Assembly: GCF_002814235.1 (NCBI RefSeq)
Contig: NZ_PHSU01000004.1
Coordinates: 1 to 64,000, forward strand
Length of the DNA stretch: 64,000 nt
DNA from: Pseudomonas sp. QS1027
GTDB lineage: Bacteria; Pseudomonadota; Gammaproteobacteria; Pseudomonadales; Pseudomonadaceae
Reading direction: 5' to 3'
Both the position numbers and the translations under genes were made by a program. Below the pieces are notes generated by a model. The model was not told where the DNA came from, searched no databases, and worked only from the letters and a program-made list of their open reading frames with translations. Positions within the stretch are counted from its first letter, which is position 1. Every line of letters begins with the position of its first letter. Shown in pieces: positions 53,157 to 62,309 of this stretch.

Positions 53157-54961
53157 GGGTGCTCTCCGGTGGGTGACTGCGTGACGTCCCCGGGGGTCAG
53201 GGTAACCAGCGCGCAGTAGGGGGCCAGATGACCTTCTTCCAGTTGGCGACTGGCGCCGGCAGTGCTTTCGAACAATAAACGGGCCTCGGTGGGTGGGCTG
53301 TGGTCGACGGACTCGGCACTGAGATTGAGGTCGATGCGCAGCAGGCTGCCATCGCCCATGCGCCAGCGCGCGCTGAGGGCGCCGTCGGCCAGGACATCGG
53401 TGCCCAGGGCCTGGGCGCCGGGGAGTCGGGGGATGATTTCGCGGTGGCGCAGTTCCAGCAACTGGCGGTAGAGGCGTACCGTGGCCTGGCGGTTGAAGTC
53501 GTCGCTGGCGTCGTTCAGGTCGGGGCGCGAGTCGTTGAAGCTGACGGCGGCGTTCGGGTCGGGAATATGCGCCCGGCGCGCGGGGTCGGCAAAGGCCGGG
53601 AAATCGGCGAACTCCGCGCGCCGGCCTTCGCGCACGGCGTCGGCCAGTTCACCGTGGTGATCGGTGAAAAACAGGAAGGGTTCGCGGGCCGCGGTTTCCT
53701 CGCCCATGAACAGCAACGGGATCATCGGCGACAACAGCAGCAGCACCGTGGCCGCCCGCAGCGCCGGGGCCGGGCAGAGTTGGTTGAGGCGCTCGCCCAG
53801 GGCCCGGTTGCCGATCTGGTCATGGTTCTGCAGGAACAGCACGAAGGCGCTGGGGGGCAGATGCGCGCTGGGTTCGCCGCGACTATGGCCGTGGCGGTCG
53901 GGATGGCCCTGGAACACGAAGCCCTGGCTCAGGCAGCGGGCCAGTTTGGTGGTGGTTTCCCGGGCATAGTCGGCGTAATAGGCGTCGGTCTCGCCGGTCA
54001 GCAGGACGTGCAGGGCGTTATGGCCGTCATCGTTCCACTGGGCGTCAAAGGACTCCTCCAGCAGGCTGGCCTGGTTGCGTTCGTTTTCCAGGGTCAGCCA
54101 CACGTGCCGCGCCGTGTCCACCTGGTGGCGTACCGCGTAGGCCAGCTCGTGGAGCAGGGTGCTGTCATTGATCGCGTGCACGGCATCCAGGCGCAGGCCG
54201 TCGAAACGGTACTCCAGCAGCCACATCAGGGCGTTGTCGATAAAGAAGTCGCGGACTTCGCGGCGGCGGAAATCGATCGCCGCGCCCCAGGGGGTCTGCT
54301 GGTCGTCGCGAAAGAAGTCCTTGGCGTATTGGCCGAGGTAATTGCCGTCCGGGCCGAAGTGGTTGTAGACCACGTCCAGCAGCACCATCAGGCCATGCCC
54401 GTGGGCCGTGTCGATCAAGTGCTTGAGGTCTTCGGGCGAACCATAGGCGGCATGCGGCGCATAGGGCAGCACGCCGTCGTAGCCCCAGTTGCGTTCGCCG
54501 GGGAACTGGGCCAGGGGCATCAGCTCAATGGCGGTGACTCCGAGTTCGGCCAGGCGTGCCAGTTGGCTTTCGACCTGGCGATAACCACCGAGGACACCGA
54601 CGTGCAGCTCGTAGATCACCGCCTCGTGCCAGGGCCGCCCCTGCCAGTCCTTGTGCTGCCAGTGATAGGCCAGGGAGTCGACCACCTGGCTCGGCCCGTG
54701 CACATCGCCGACCTGGCGCCGCGAGGCCGGGTCGGGCACCAGTTGCTCGCCGTCGATATGGAAGCGATATTGGCTGCCGGCCGGGCAGCGGGCCTCGAGG
54801 ACAAACCAGCCGTCGTGCTGCGGCAGCATGGCCAGTGAACGGCCATCGTCCAGCTCGACACTGACGTAATAGGCGTCCGGTGCCCACAGCGCAAAGCGGG
54901 TGTGCTCGGCGTCCAGCAGGGTCGCGCCATGAGGCCAGGTTTCCAGAGTCCGTAACGGCAT
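53153..54961 (-). CDS. treZ: Malto-oligosyltrehalose trehalohydrolase
   Basis: 602-residue GH13 enzyme that frees trehalose from malto-oligosyltrehalose. N-terminal CBM48-like domain (FALWAPDAYYVSVELDDG), barrel with nucleophile Asp in FDGLRLDAVHAI, acid/base Glu in VWLTLENERN and LFLQNHDQIGNRALGERL. MPLAQFPGERNWGYDGV is typical of TreZ. Starts 14 bases after glgA ends. Confidence 0.94.
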   Translation of the reverse strand: MPLRTLETWPHGATLLDAEHTRFALWAPDAYYVSVELDDGRSLAMLPQHDGWFVLEARCPAGSQYRFHIDGEQLVPDPASRRQVGDVHGPSQVVDSLAYHWQHKDWQGRPWHEAVIYELHVGVLGGYRQVESQLARLAELGVTAIELMPLAQFPGERNWGYDGVLPYAPHAAYGSPEDLKHLIDTAHGHGLMVLLDVVYNHFGPDGNYLGQYAKDFFRDDQQTPWGAAIDFRRREVRDFFIDNALMWLLEYRFDGLRLDAVHAINDSTLLHELAYAVRHQVDTARHVWLTLENERNQASLLEESFDAQWNDDGHNALHVLLTGETDAYYADYARETTTKLARCLSQGFVFQGHPDRHGHSRGEPSAHLPPSAFVLFLQNHDQIGNRALGERLNQLCPAPALRAATVLLLLSPMIPLLFMGEETAAREPFLFFTDHHGELADAVREGRRAEFADFPAFADPARRAHIPDPNAAVSFNDSRPDLNDASDDFNRQATVRLYRQLLELRHREIIPRLPGAQALGTDVLADGALSARWRMGDGSLLRIDLNLSAESVDHSPPTEARLLFESTAGASRQLEEGHLAPYCALVTLTPGDVTQSPTGEHP

Positions 54962-54975
54962 CTATGAAGACCTCC

Positions 54976-56541
54976 TCAGTGCTGGCCCGACCTGCTCCGG
55001 GATTTGGTCACCAGGTTCTGGTACAGCTCGGCGTAGGGTTCCACCGCCTTGCACCAGTTGAACGGCGCGGCCATGGCCCGGCAGCGCATGGCGTTGAGCA
55101 GTGGCGGATAGGCGAACACCTTGAATGCACGGCGCAGCGCCTCGGTGTAGCTTTCCACCGTGGACTCGTCGAACAGGAAGCCGGTGACCCCGTTATCGAT
55201 GGTGTCGGCCAGCCCGCCGGTATTGCGTGCCACCGGCAGCGAGCCGAAGCGCTGGGCGTACATCTGGCTCAGGCCGCAGGGTTCATAGCGCGAAGGCATC
55301 AGCAGGAAGTCGCTGCCGGCGAACATGCGTCGGGCGTCGGTTTCATTGAAGCCGATGCGCACCCCGATCCGGCCTGGAAAACGCAAGGCCAGTTGGCGCA
55401 TGGCCTGTTCTTCTTCCGGTTCGCCACGGCCGATGATCGCGATCTGGCCGCCTTCGGCCACGATCATTTCGCTGACCGCTTCGGTCAGGTCCAGGCCTTT
55501 CTGGTAGACCAGCCGCGAAACCACCGCGAACAGCGGTCCGGTCGACGGATCGAGGCCGAACAGGTTGCGCACATGGGCGGCGTTGACCGCCTTGCCTTCC
55601 CAGTCACCCGGAGTGAAGGGGTGGACCAGATGGCTGTCGGTGGCGGCGTCCCAGCTTTCGTCAATGCCGTTGGGAATGCCGCTGAGCAGGCCCTGGTGGG
55701 TCTTGCTGGCGAGGAAACCGTCCAGGCCACAGCCGAATTGCGGCGTGGTGATTTCCTGGGCGTAGGTGGCACTCACCGTGGTGATATGACTGGAGTAGGC
55801 CATGCCGGCCTTGAGGAACGACAGCTTGCCGTAGAACTCCATGCCTTCCTGTTGCAGGGCGTGGGGTGGGATCCCCAGTTCCGGGCAGCAGGCCAGGCTG
55901 ACCACGCCCTGATAGGCGAGGTTGTGAATGGTGAACAGGGTCGGGGTGCGCTGGCCGCGCCAGTGCATATAGGCCGGGGCCAGGCCGGCCGGCCAGTCAT
56001 GGGCGTGGACCAGGTCCGGGGTCCAGTGGATCTGCGCCAGGTTGGCGGCGATATCGGCGGCGGCCAGGCCCAGGCGGGCGAAGCGGATATGGTTGTCCGG
56101 CCAGTCGCGCCCGTTGTTGGCGCCATAGGGCGTGCCTTCCCGCTCAAACAGCTCGGGGCAGATCAGCACGTAGATCACCAGGCCGTCGGGCAGGTCCATG
56201 CGGCCGATCTTGCACGGTGGCAGTGCGGCGTGGCCCCCCAGCTCGCCGATGATATGGATCGGGTTATCGCTGTTCATCACCTGCGGATAACCGGGGATCA
56301 GCACCCGCACATCGTGCAGGTGGAGCATCGCCCGCGGCAGGGCCGCGGAGACGTCGCCCAGGCCGCCGGTCTTGACCAGGTCGGCGAATTCGGAGGTGAC
56401 GAACAGCACCTTTTTCTTGTTGGGATTGACAGCGGGTGCCGCCAACACGGGCTTTCCTCCCGCCAAGGGGACTGACACGGGGACCGCTTCGCTGGCCTGA
56501 TTCAAATGCTCTCCCTGAGTTCCCAACGCAGCGCTGATCAT
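54976..56541 (-). CDS. glgA: Glycogen synthase (ADP-glucose type)
   Basis: 521-residue GT5 glycosyltransferase. After ~55 variable residues the KTGGLGDVSAALPRAM motif binds ADP-glucose; HDWPAGLAPAYMHW and, near the C-terminus, PSRYEPCGLSQMYAQRFGSLPVARNTGGLADTI complete the GT-B fold. ATG 56541 has GGGAG 7 bases upstream; the 67 further in-frame residues have no family support. First gene of the minus-strand glgA-treZ-malQ-treY-DUF2934-glgX block. The variable N-terminus is longer than in E. coli GlgA. Confidence 0.93.
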   Translation of the reverse strand: MISAALGTQGEHLNQASEAVPVSVPLAGGKPVLAAPAVNPNKKKVLFVTSEFADLVKTGGLGDVSAALPRAMLHLHDVRVLIPGYPQVMNSDNPIHIIGELGGHAALPPCKIGRMDLPDGLVIYVLICPELFEREGTPYGANNGRDWPDNHIRFARLGLAAADIAANLAQIHWTPDLVHAHDWPAGLAPAYMHWRGQRTPTLFTIHNLAYQGVVSLACCPELGIPPHALQQEGMEFYGKLSFLKAGMAYSSHITTVSATYAQEITTPQFGCGLDGFLASKTHQGLLSGIPNGIDESWDAATDSHLVHPFTPGDWEGKAVNAAHVRNLFGLDPSTGPLFAVVSRLVYQKGLDLTEAVSEMIVAEGGQIAIIGRGEPEEEQAMRQLALRFPGRIGVRIGFNETDARRMFAGSDFLLMPSRYEPCGLSQMYAQRFGSLPVARNTGGLADTIDNGVTGFLFDESTVESYTEALRRAFKVFAYPPLLNAMRCRAMAAPFNWCKAVEPYAELYQNLVTKSRSRSGQH

Positions 56542-57003
56542 GTGTCTCTCCCGTCTTATTTGATCTGGTTCTTCCTTTCTTTCATACAGCGTGCCCAAAC
56601 CGCTTCCTTTGGTCGGACACACCGGTTCCGGGCGACTGGGCGAAGAATGCTCGTCGCACGGAGGCAAGAAAGAGTGGGGAAGCCTCTGTCCGTAATACAC
56701 CCGAACTAGAGGCCCTACCTTTAACCTGACCGACCGCAGCATCAGAAGTTTCGACTTTTTTGCGACGAAATGACTGAGCGGTCAGCAGGCCCGAAAATCA
56801 GTGTAGGAGAGATGTCGTCGCCGTGAAGGGCGTTGTTTAGACGAATATTGGAAAAATCCCGCGCGCTTGACCTAAGGCTCAATCGATAGCACGGACACCT
56901 GGAACGACCGTCCCTGAACGGTCGCACCTTGCTGAGGCAGGCTCGAAGTCCAACCGCTCAAGAATGGTGCGTGGGTGGCTGGGCGCGAGTAAACGAGGCC
57001 GCG
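56542..57003. other. Leader/promoter region of the glgA block
   Basis: 462 bases with no supported gene. On the minus strand GAAACTT (56752-56746), 16 bases, then TCAGG (56729-56725) is a weak AlgU-type promoter form, about 185 bases before the glgA start. CGACCGT/ACGGTCG (56905-56924) forms a 7-bp inverted repeat with a 6-base loop and no T run. Confidence 0.4.
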
Positions 57004-57045
57004 CGACCGGGGTGGAGGGGCTTGTCCATTACCTCACCCCGGTCG
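57004..57045 (-). terminator. Strong hairpin after the hydroxyacid dehydrogenase gene
   Basis: CGACCGGGGTG (57004-57014) and CACCCCGGTCG (57035-57045) form an 11-bp perfect stem starting 9 bases past the dehydrogenase stop (minus strand). No T run follows on that strand, so it may be a factor-dependent terminator or a 3'-end stabiliser. Confidence 0.5.
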
Positions 57046-57053
57046 TTGCGTGT

Positions 57054-58007
57054 TTAACCCAGGAGGCGGATTGGCTGCCCGGCGGCCCAGGCCTGGATGT
57101 CTTCGATCATCTGGCTGTAGAACAGCCGGTAGTTGTTCTGGCTGACATAGCCGACATGGGGGGTGGCCAGGACATTGTCCAGGGTGCGGAACGGATGGTC
57201 GGCGGGTAACGGCTCCTGTTCGAAGACGTCCAGGGCGGCACCGGCCAGCTGGCCCTGTTCAAGCGCGGCGATTAGCGCCTGTTCGTCGACGATCGGCCCG
57301 CGCGCGGTGTTGATCAGGTAGGCCGTGGGTTTCATCCAGCCCAGGGCCTCGGCGTCCACCAGGCCGCGGGAACGCTCGCTGAGCACCAGGTGCACGGAGA
57401 GCAGGTCGGCCTGCTTGAACAGTTCGGCCTTGCTGACGTATTCCACTCCGGATTCGGCGGCGCGTTCGGCGGTGAGGTTCTCGCTCCAGGCGATGACCCG
57501 CATGCCGAAGGCCTTGGCGTAGCCGGCAATGCGCTGGCCGATGCTGCCCAGGCCGAGAATGCCCAGGGTCTTGCCATACAGGTCGCCGCCCAGGCCTTGC
57601 TGCCAGTGTCCGGCGCGCAGGGAGTTGGCCTCCTTGAGCAGATTGCGGTTGGCGGCCATGATCAGCGCCCAGGTCAGCTCCGGCGCGGCCTGCTTGTAGC
57701 TATCGGTGCCGCAGACCTGGATGCCCAGGGCGTTGGCGGCCTTGATATCGAGGGCGGCGTTGCGCATGCCGCCGGTCACCAGCAGCTTCAGGCGGGGCAG
57801 TTGGCGCAGTAGGGCCTCGTTGAACGGGCTGCGCTCACGCATCACGCAGATCACCTCGAAACCGCCAAGGCGCTCGGCCATGGTCGCGGTATCGGCCGGG
57901 TAGTCGTGGAGAAAACTGACCTGGCCCACGGCGTTCAAGGCACTCCAGTCCACCGCCTCGGCGGCCACGCCTTGCCAGTCATCGATTACCGCGATCTGTA
58001 GGGTCAT
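57054..58007 (-). CDS. D-2-hydroxyacid dehydrogenase family protein
   Basis: 317-residue NAD(P)-dependent oxidoreductase. The cofactor motif is LGILGLGSIGQRIAGYAKAFG (about 146-166). Catalytic residues match the family: Arg in INTARGPIVDEQAL, Glu in VFEQEPLP and His in ATPHVGYVS. Closest in style to the phosphoglycerate/glyoxylate reductase group; substrate unknown. It precedes, by 14 bases from the upstream hydrolase gene, so they may be one operon. Confidence 0.87.
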   Translation of the reverse strand: MTLQIAVIDDWQGVAAEAVDWSALNAVGQVSFLHDYPADTATMAERLGGFEVICVMRERSPFNEALLRQLPRLKLLVTGGMRNAALDIKAANALGIQVCGTDSYKQAAPELTWALIMAANRNLLKEANSLRAGHWQQGLGGDLYGKTLGILGLGSIGQRIAGYAKAFGMRVIAWSENLTAERAAESGVEYVSKAELFKQADLLSVHLVLSERSRGLVDAEALGWMKPTAYLINTARGPIVDEQALIAALEQGQLAGAALDVFEQEPLPADHPFRTLDNVLATPHVGYVSQNNYRLFYSQMIEDIQAWAAGQPIRLLG

Positions 58008-58021
58008 TCACTCTTTCCTCA

Positions 58022-59041
58022 TTATTGTTTGCTGGCCAGCCAGTCGAGCAGGGCCTTGTGGAAACGTGCCGGTTCTTCCATCTGCGGTGCGTGACCCAGG
58101 CCTGGGAACTCCACCAGGGTCGAACGTGGGATCAGTTTCGCCACCTGTTTGCCGAGTACGTCGTAGTGACCGATTTTGGCCTTGACCTCGGGCGGCGCGA
58201 TATCGCTGCCGATGGCCGTGGTGTCGGCGGTGCCGATCAGCAACAGGGTGGGCATCTTCAGGTCCTTGAACTCGTAGTAGACCGGCTGGGTGAAGATCAT
58301 GTCGTAGATCAGCGCCGAGTTCCAGGCGACCGCGACGTGACCGGGGCCTTTGTTCAGGCCGGCGAGCATATCGACCCAGCGGTCGAACTCGGGTTTCCAG
58401 TGGCCGGCGTAATAAGTGCTGCGTTCGTAATTGCGGATGCCCTCGGCGTTGAGCTTCAGCTCGCGCTCGTTCCATTGGTCGACGCTGCGATAGGGGACGC
58501 CCAGGGCTTTCCAGTCTTCCAGGCCGATGGGGTTGACCAGCGCCAGGCGTTCGACCTGTTGCGGGTAGAGCAGGGCATAGCGGGTGGCGAGCATGCCGCC
58601 GGTGGAGTGGCCCAGGATCAGGGTTTTCTCGATGCCGAGTTTTTCCAGCAGGGCGTGGGTGTTATTCGCCAGTTGCTGGAAGCTGTACTGGTAGTTGTCG
58701 GGTTTGCTGGAGGTGCAGAAGCCGATCTGGTCCGGGGCGATCACCCGGTAGCCGGCGGCGCTCAGGGCCTTGATCGACGAGTCCCAGGTAGCCCCGCAGA
58801 AGTTCTTGCCGTGCATCAGCACGATGTTCTGGCCGTTGGCCTTGCCGCTGGGCGGGACGTCCATGTAGCCCATCTGCAGGGATTTGCCCTGGGATTGGAA
58901 GGCGAAATGCTGAACCGGGTAAGGGTATTCGAAACCTTGCAGTTCCGGGCCATAGGCCGGGCCTTCGGCTGCGTGGGACAGGACAGGGAGGGACGCGGCC
59001 AGGAACAGGCCGCCGAGCATGAGTGCGCGGGCATTCGACAT
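58022..59041 (-). CDS. Secreted alpha/beta hydrolase
   Basis: 339-residue exported hydrolase. Signal peptide MSNARALMLGGLFLAASLPVLSHAAE (cleavage near residue 24). Oxyanion/HG motif LMHGKNFCGATWD, nucleophile elbow GHSTGG near residue 145, acid Asp in IGTADTTA and His in GLGHAPQMEEP. Substrate unknown. Upstream of the dehydrogenase gene on the same strand. Confidence 0.88.
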   Translation of the reverse strand: MSNARALMLGGLFLAASLPVLSHAAEGPAYGPELQGFEYPYPVQHFAFQSQGKSLQMGYMDVPPSGKANGQNIVLMHGKNFCGATWDSSIKALSAAGYRVIAPDQIGFCTSSKPDNYQYSFQQLANNTHALLEKLGIEKTLILGHSTGGMLATRYALLYPQQVERLALVNPIGLEDWKALGVPYRSVDQWNERELKLNAEGIRNYERSTYYAGHWKPEFDRWVDMLAGLNKGPGHVAVAWNSALIYDMIFTQPVYYEFKDLKMPTLLLIGTADTTAIGSDIAPPEVKAKIGHYDVLGKQVAKLIPRSTLVEFPGLGHAPQMEEPARFHKALLDWLASKQ

Positions 59042-59117
59042 ACAGGATCTCCGTAAGAATCGTCCCGATGCTGGTGACCCGCGATTAACCCTGGATTAAC
59101 GGAGGCGCCCGAGAGCG

Positions 59118-59582
59118 TCAGGCGGTGGAGCGCTTCGGCGTTTCCATCAGGTGTTTGAGGTTGTCCATCGCCCGGGTCGAGAGGTCGACCATGCGTGCGT
59201 GCAAACCGCTGAGGTTCAGTTCGGTGATGTATTGCAGGGTGCGGGTGAACTGCGTGCCATAACCGTGACGATGCAGGCTGTAATAAATGCAGCCATCGAC
59301 CACCGAGGAGGTAAAGGCCATCTTGAACTCGACCGGGGCATTGGCGATGACCACCCGATAGTTCATCTCGATTCGCAAACCCAGCAGGTCAATGACCTCG
59401 GTAAAGCGGTGATCCTTGGGCAAGGGACCACGGATACCGGTCTCGGCGCTGACGGAAGTGGGGTGCCATTCGTGCCAGCGATCAGGCTGGGTCACGTAGG
59501 CGTAGACCGTCTCGATTGCGGCCTCTATGTAGATTTCGTTACTGAGCGTCTTGGCATAAGGCTGGAAAGAGGGTTGTTCCAT
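59118..59582 (-). CDS. SRPBCC-family (polyketide-cyclase/START-like) protein
   Basis: 154-residue protein with the SRPBCC pattern: IYIEAAIETVYAYVTQPDRWHEWHPTS at the N-terminus and a C-terminal helix ARMVDLSTRAMDNLKHLME. These form a hydrophobic pocket for lipids or small molecules; role unknown. ATG 59582 chosen, as upstream in-frame residues are not conserved-looking. Confidence 0.8.
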   Translation of the reverse strand: MEQPSFQPYAKTLSNEIYIEAAIETVYAYVTQPDRWHEWHPTSVSAETGIRGPLPKDHRFTEVIDLLGLRIEMNYRVVIANAPVEFKMAFTSSVVDGCIYYSLHRHGYGTQFTRTLQYITELNLSGLHARMVDLSTRAMDNLKHLMETPKRSTA

Positions 59583-59720
59583 GGCTCTGCTCCGACTGCG
59601 TTCCTTGTTAAAGGGCGGAAACAATGATGAGCATAGGTGATACAAAATATTTCGTGATGTACAAAATCGGTACAAGACCGGCGGTCGTGCCCCCGACTGC
59701 GGGGCACGACCATCAGTGTT

Positions 59721-61715
59721 TTATTTGACTTTGAAGCGGCCCATCAGCGCGCTGACGCGGTTGTTGGCGTCCAGCAGGCTGCGGGTATTGTCGTCGGTGG
59801 CGTGGCCGCTCTGGACCAGTTCTTCGACCATGTGGCGGATCTGCACCATGCTGCGGTTGATCTCCTCGGTGACCGAACTCTGCTGTTCGGCGGCCGTGGC
59901 GATCTGGGTGCTGAGGCTGTTGATATGGCTGACGGAGCCGGCCATTTCATCGAGCCCGGCGTTGACCCGCGCCGTGGCGTCGGCCGCGGACTGACAGCTG
60001 GCCTGGGTGTTTTCCATGGCCGCTACCGACGAACTGACGCCCTGGGTCAGGCGAGTGAGCATCTCGTTGATTTCCGAGGTGCTGGCCTGTGTCCGGGCGG
60101 CGAGGGCGCGAACCTCGTCGGCCACCACCGCAAAGCCGCGACCTTGCTCGCCGGCGCGGGCGGCTTCGATGGCGGCGTTCAGGGCCAGCAGGTTGGTCTG
60201 CCCGGCAATGGCGCCGATCACCCCGAGAATCTCGGTGATGCGCTGGGCGTCCTGCTGCATGCTCTCGACCTTGTGGGTCGCGCTGGAAACTTCGTCGATC
60301 AGCGCGACCACGCTGCTGGAAGCCTCGCCCACCACCACCCGCGAACGGTCGGCGTGTTCGTTGGCGCGCTGGGTGAAGGCGGCGGTTTCGGCGGCGTTCT
60401 CGGCCACGGTGTCGGCGGTGGCGCTCATCTCGGTGATGGCGGTGACCGTCTGCTCGGTTTCCGAAGCGTGGCGGGTGAGGATCTGGTTGGTATGAGCCGA
60501 GGTCTTCTGCAGCTTGTCCAGGCTTGAGGCCATGTCACCGGTGGCCTGGGTGACTTCGCCGATCATGTTCTGCAGGTAGACGATAAAGCGGTTCACCGAG
60601 TGGCCGATGGCCCCCAGTTCATCTTCGGCGCGGATGGTGATGCGTCGGGTCAGGTCGGCATCGCCGGCGGACAGTGCGTCGATATTGGTCTTGAGCGCGC
60701 GCATCCGGTTGATCAGCTTGCTGATGGCATACACCTGCAACAGCACCAGCAGCACGATCATCGGGATCTGCAGCAGGGCCAGGGTATTGAGCACGTCATC
60801 GCGCTGGGCGGTGATCAACTGGGTCGGCAGGGCGGTGGCGAGGAACCAGGGGGTGCCTTCGATGGGGCGCATGAAGAAGGTGCTGGCCACGCCGTCGTTG
60901 TTGAACTCCACGCGGTGGGACGCGGCGTCGCGGTTTTGCAGGGCGGTCTTGACCTGCGCGGCGAAGGCCGAGCTGCCGGCCAGGTCGCTGATGTTCTTGA
61001 GCACCACCGGGCTGTTGATATGGGTGCTGTTGCTGATGATCTTGCCGTCGGCTTCGACGATCAGCATTTCACCGCCGATGTCTTTTTCCTTGCGCGCCAC
61101 CAGGTCGTTGAAGAAACCCAGGGTCACGTCGATGGTCGAGACGCCGTAGGGCACGCCGTCACGCTGGATGGCCATGGCGCAGTTGGTGCGTGGCTCCTGG
61201 CTGGCGTCATCCTTGTAGGCCGCCGCCCAGGCGCACTGGCCGCGTGGGGTGGCCATGCCGCCCTTGTACCAGGGTTGTTCGTAATAGTTGGGCGCTTCGG
61301 CGCTGTTCCAGAAAGTGTTGACCTGCAACTGGCCGTTGGCATCGCGGTGCCAGAAGGTGCTGTGCTTGTTCCGTCCTGGCGTGCGCTGGCCGGGCAGGGG
61401 CCAGATGCCGCCGCCGAAGACCTTCAGCTCGCCGTACTGATCCACCAGGCCAGGCAGGACCTTGTCGATGGTGTCGCTGTCGAGCAGGGGAATGGTCTGG
61501 GTGATGCTGCGCTGCTGGGCCTGGACCTTGTTCAACTCGTTCTTGATCTGCTCGGCCACTTCGGCCACGCGGTTGAGTACGACCTGTTCCTCGGTCTTGC
61601 GCAACGTGGGCGCGACCAACTGACTGATCCCGACCACGGTCAGGACAAACAGCAGCAGAACGAACAGGACCAGAAACAGCGTGTAGCGGGCTTGGATCGT
61701 ACGGAACATAGGCAT
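59721..61715 (-). CDS. Methyl-accepting chemotaxis protein (dCache type)
   Basis: 664-residue chemoreceptor. First membrane helix about 12-34; periplasmic dCache sensor to about 310 ([38 protein letters not shown], and a C-terminal half with [14 protein letters not shown]); second helix about 325-345; HAMP ([28 protein letters not shown]); cytoplasmic signalling hairpin with the conserved tip [45 protein letters not shown]. The ligand is unknown. Confidence 0.92.
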   Translation of the reverse strand: MPMFRTIQARYTLFLVLFVLLLFVLTVVGISQLVAPTLRKTEEQVVLNRVAEVAEQIKNELNKVQAQQRSITQTIPLLDSDTIDKVLPGLVDQYGELKVFGGGIWPLPGQRTPGRNKHSTFWHRDANGQLQVNTFWNSAEAPNYYEQPWYKGGMATPRGQCAWAAAYKDDASQEPRTNCAMAIQRDGVPYGVSTIDVTLGFFNDLVARKEKDIGGEMLIVEADGKIISNSTHINSPVVLKNISDLAGSSAFAAQVKTALQNRDAASHRVEFNNDGVASTFFMRPIEGTPWFLATALPTQLITAQRDDVLNTLALLQIPMIVLLVLLQVYAISKLINRMRALKTNIDALSAGDADLTRRITIRAEDELGAIGHSVNRFIVYLQNMIGEVTQATGDMASSLDKLQKTSAHTNQILTRHASETEQTVTAITEMSATADTVAENAAETAAFTQRANEHADRSRVVVGEASSSVVALIDEVSSATHKVESMQQDAQRITEILGVIGAIAGQTNLLALNAAIEAARAGEQGRGFAVVADEVRALAARTQASTSEINEMLTRLTQGVSSSVAAMENTQASCQSAADATARVNAGLDEMAGSVSHINSLSTQIATAAEQQSSVTEEINRSMVQIRHMVEELVQSGHATDDNTRSLLDANNRVSALMGRFKVK

Positions 61716-62309
61716 GGGACCTGTCCTTGCAAAGCGGCTTTTATTGTTCGGTCGCCTGATCGAGTCAGGGCTTCGTTGGGTTATCGGCTTGAGCTGATCG
61801 AGCTTTAGGTACGATCGTGCAAGAAAGCCGAGAAAACACCGGTAAGGTGGTTAGAGAGAAACAAACTCAACAGCGGCGAGTTGAATGTATGTTTTTTGAA
61901 ATAATCGCTCGCCGATATCAATCAGCTCTGGTCTGCTGTTATCAGCTGGAACCTTGACCAATCCGCGTCTATTTCCAGGGCACTCTGAGCGCTTTTTAGG
62001 GTGTATATATCTTAGTTGAAATAAATTGGTACATTTCGTTGACGTCATTAAATGGCCACCCTATGATCGCGCCCCGTTGATGGCATAAGGCTATCCAAAA
62101 GGATTTGCGATGTGGGGGCAGGCGCGACGCCGTTTCCCCATCAAGACCATCGACCTGCACGTTGCTGACTCGCGTTTGCGAGCGCCGGCTCAAGCCCTGT
62201 ATCGATCCATGCCCTGATTTAGCGCTGCTCAATGAGCGGTGCCATCGGGCGTGAAGCGCCGTGCTTCTTTTAATTCAATTTATTGCCTTCGTTGCATCGA
62301 GATTCCGAC
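61716..62309. other. Gap before the FHA-type exoprotein gene
   Basis: 594 bases between the chemoreceptor start (minus) and the exoprotein start (plus), containing both promoters. It is AT-rich near 61990-62050. A 35-codon plus-strand frame at 62110-62217 has AAAGGA 6 bases before its ATG but no family resemblance. No TpsB/CdiB gene is present here. Confidence 0.45.

Noticed and set aside
56742..56927. 61-codon minus-strand frame upstream of glgA
   Set aside because: Lies in the leader/promoter region and shows no supporting start signal.
62110..62217. 35-codon plus-strand frame with AAAGGA before its ATG
   Set aside because: The start signal is reasonable, but the peptide has no membrane, signal or family feature; kept only as a note in the gap entry.
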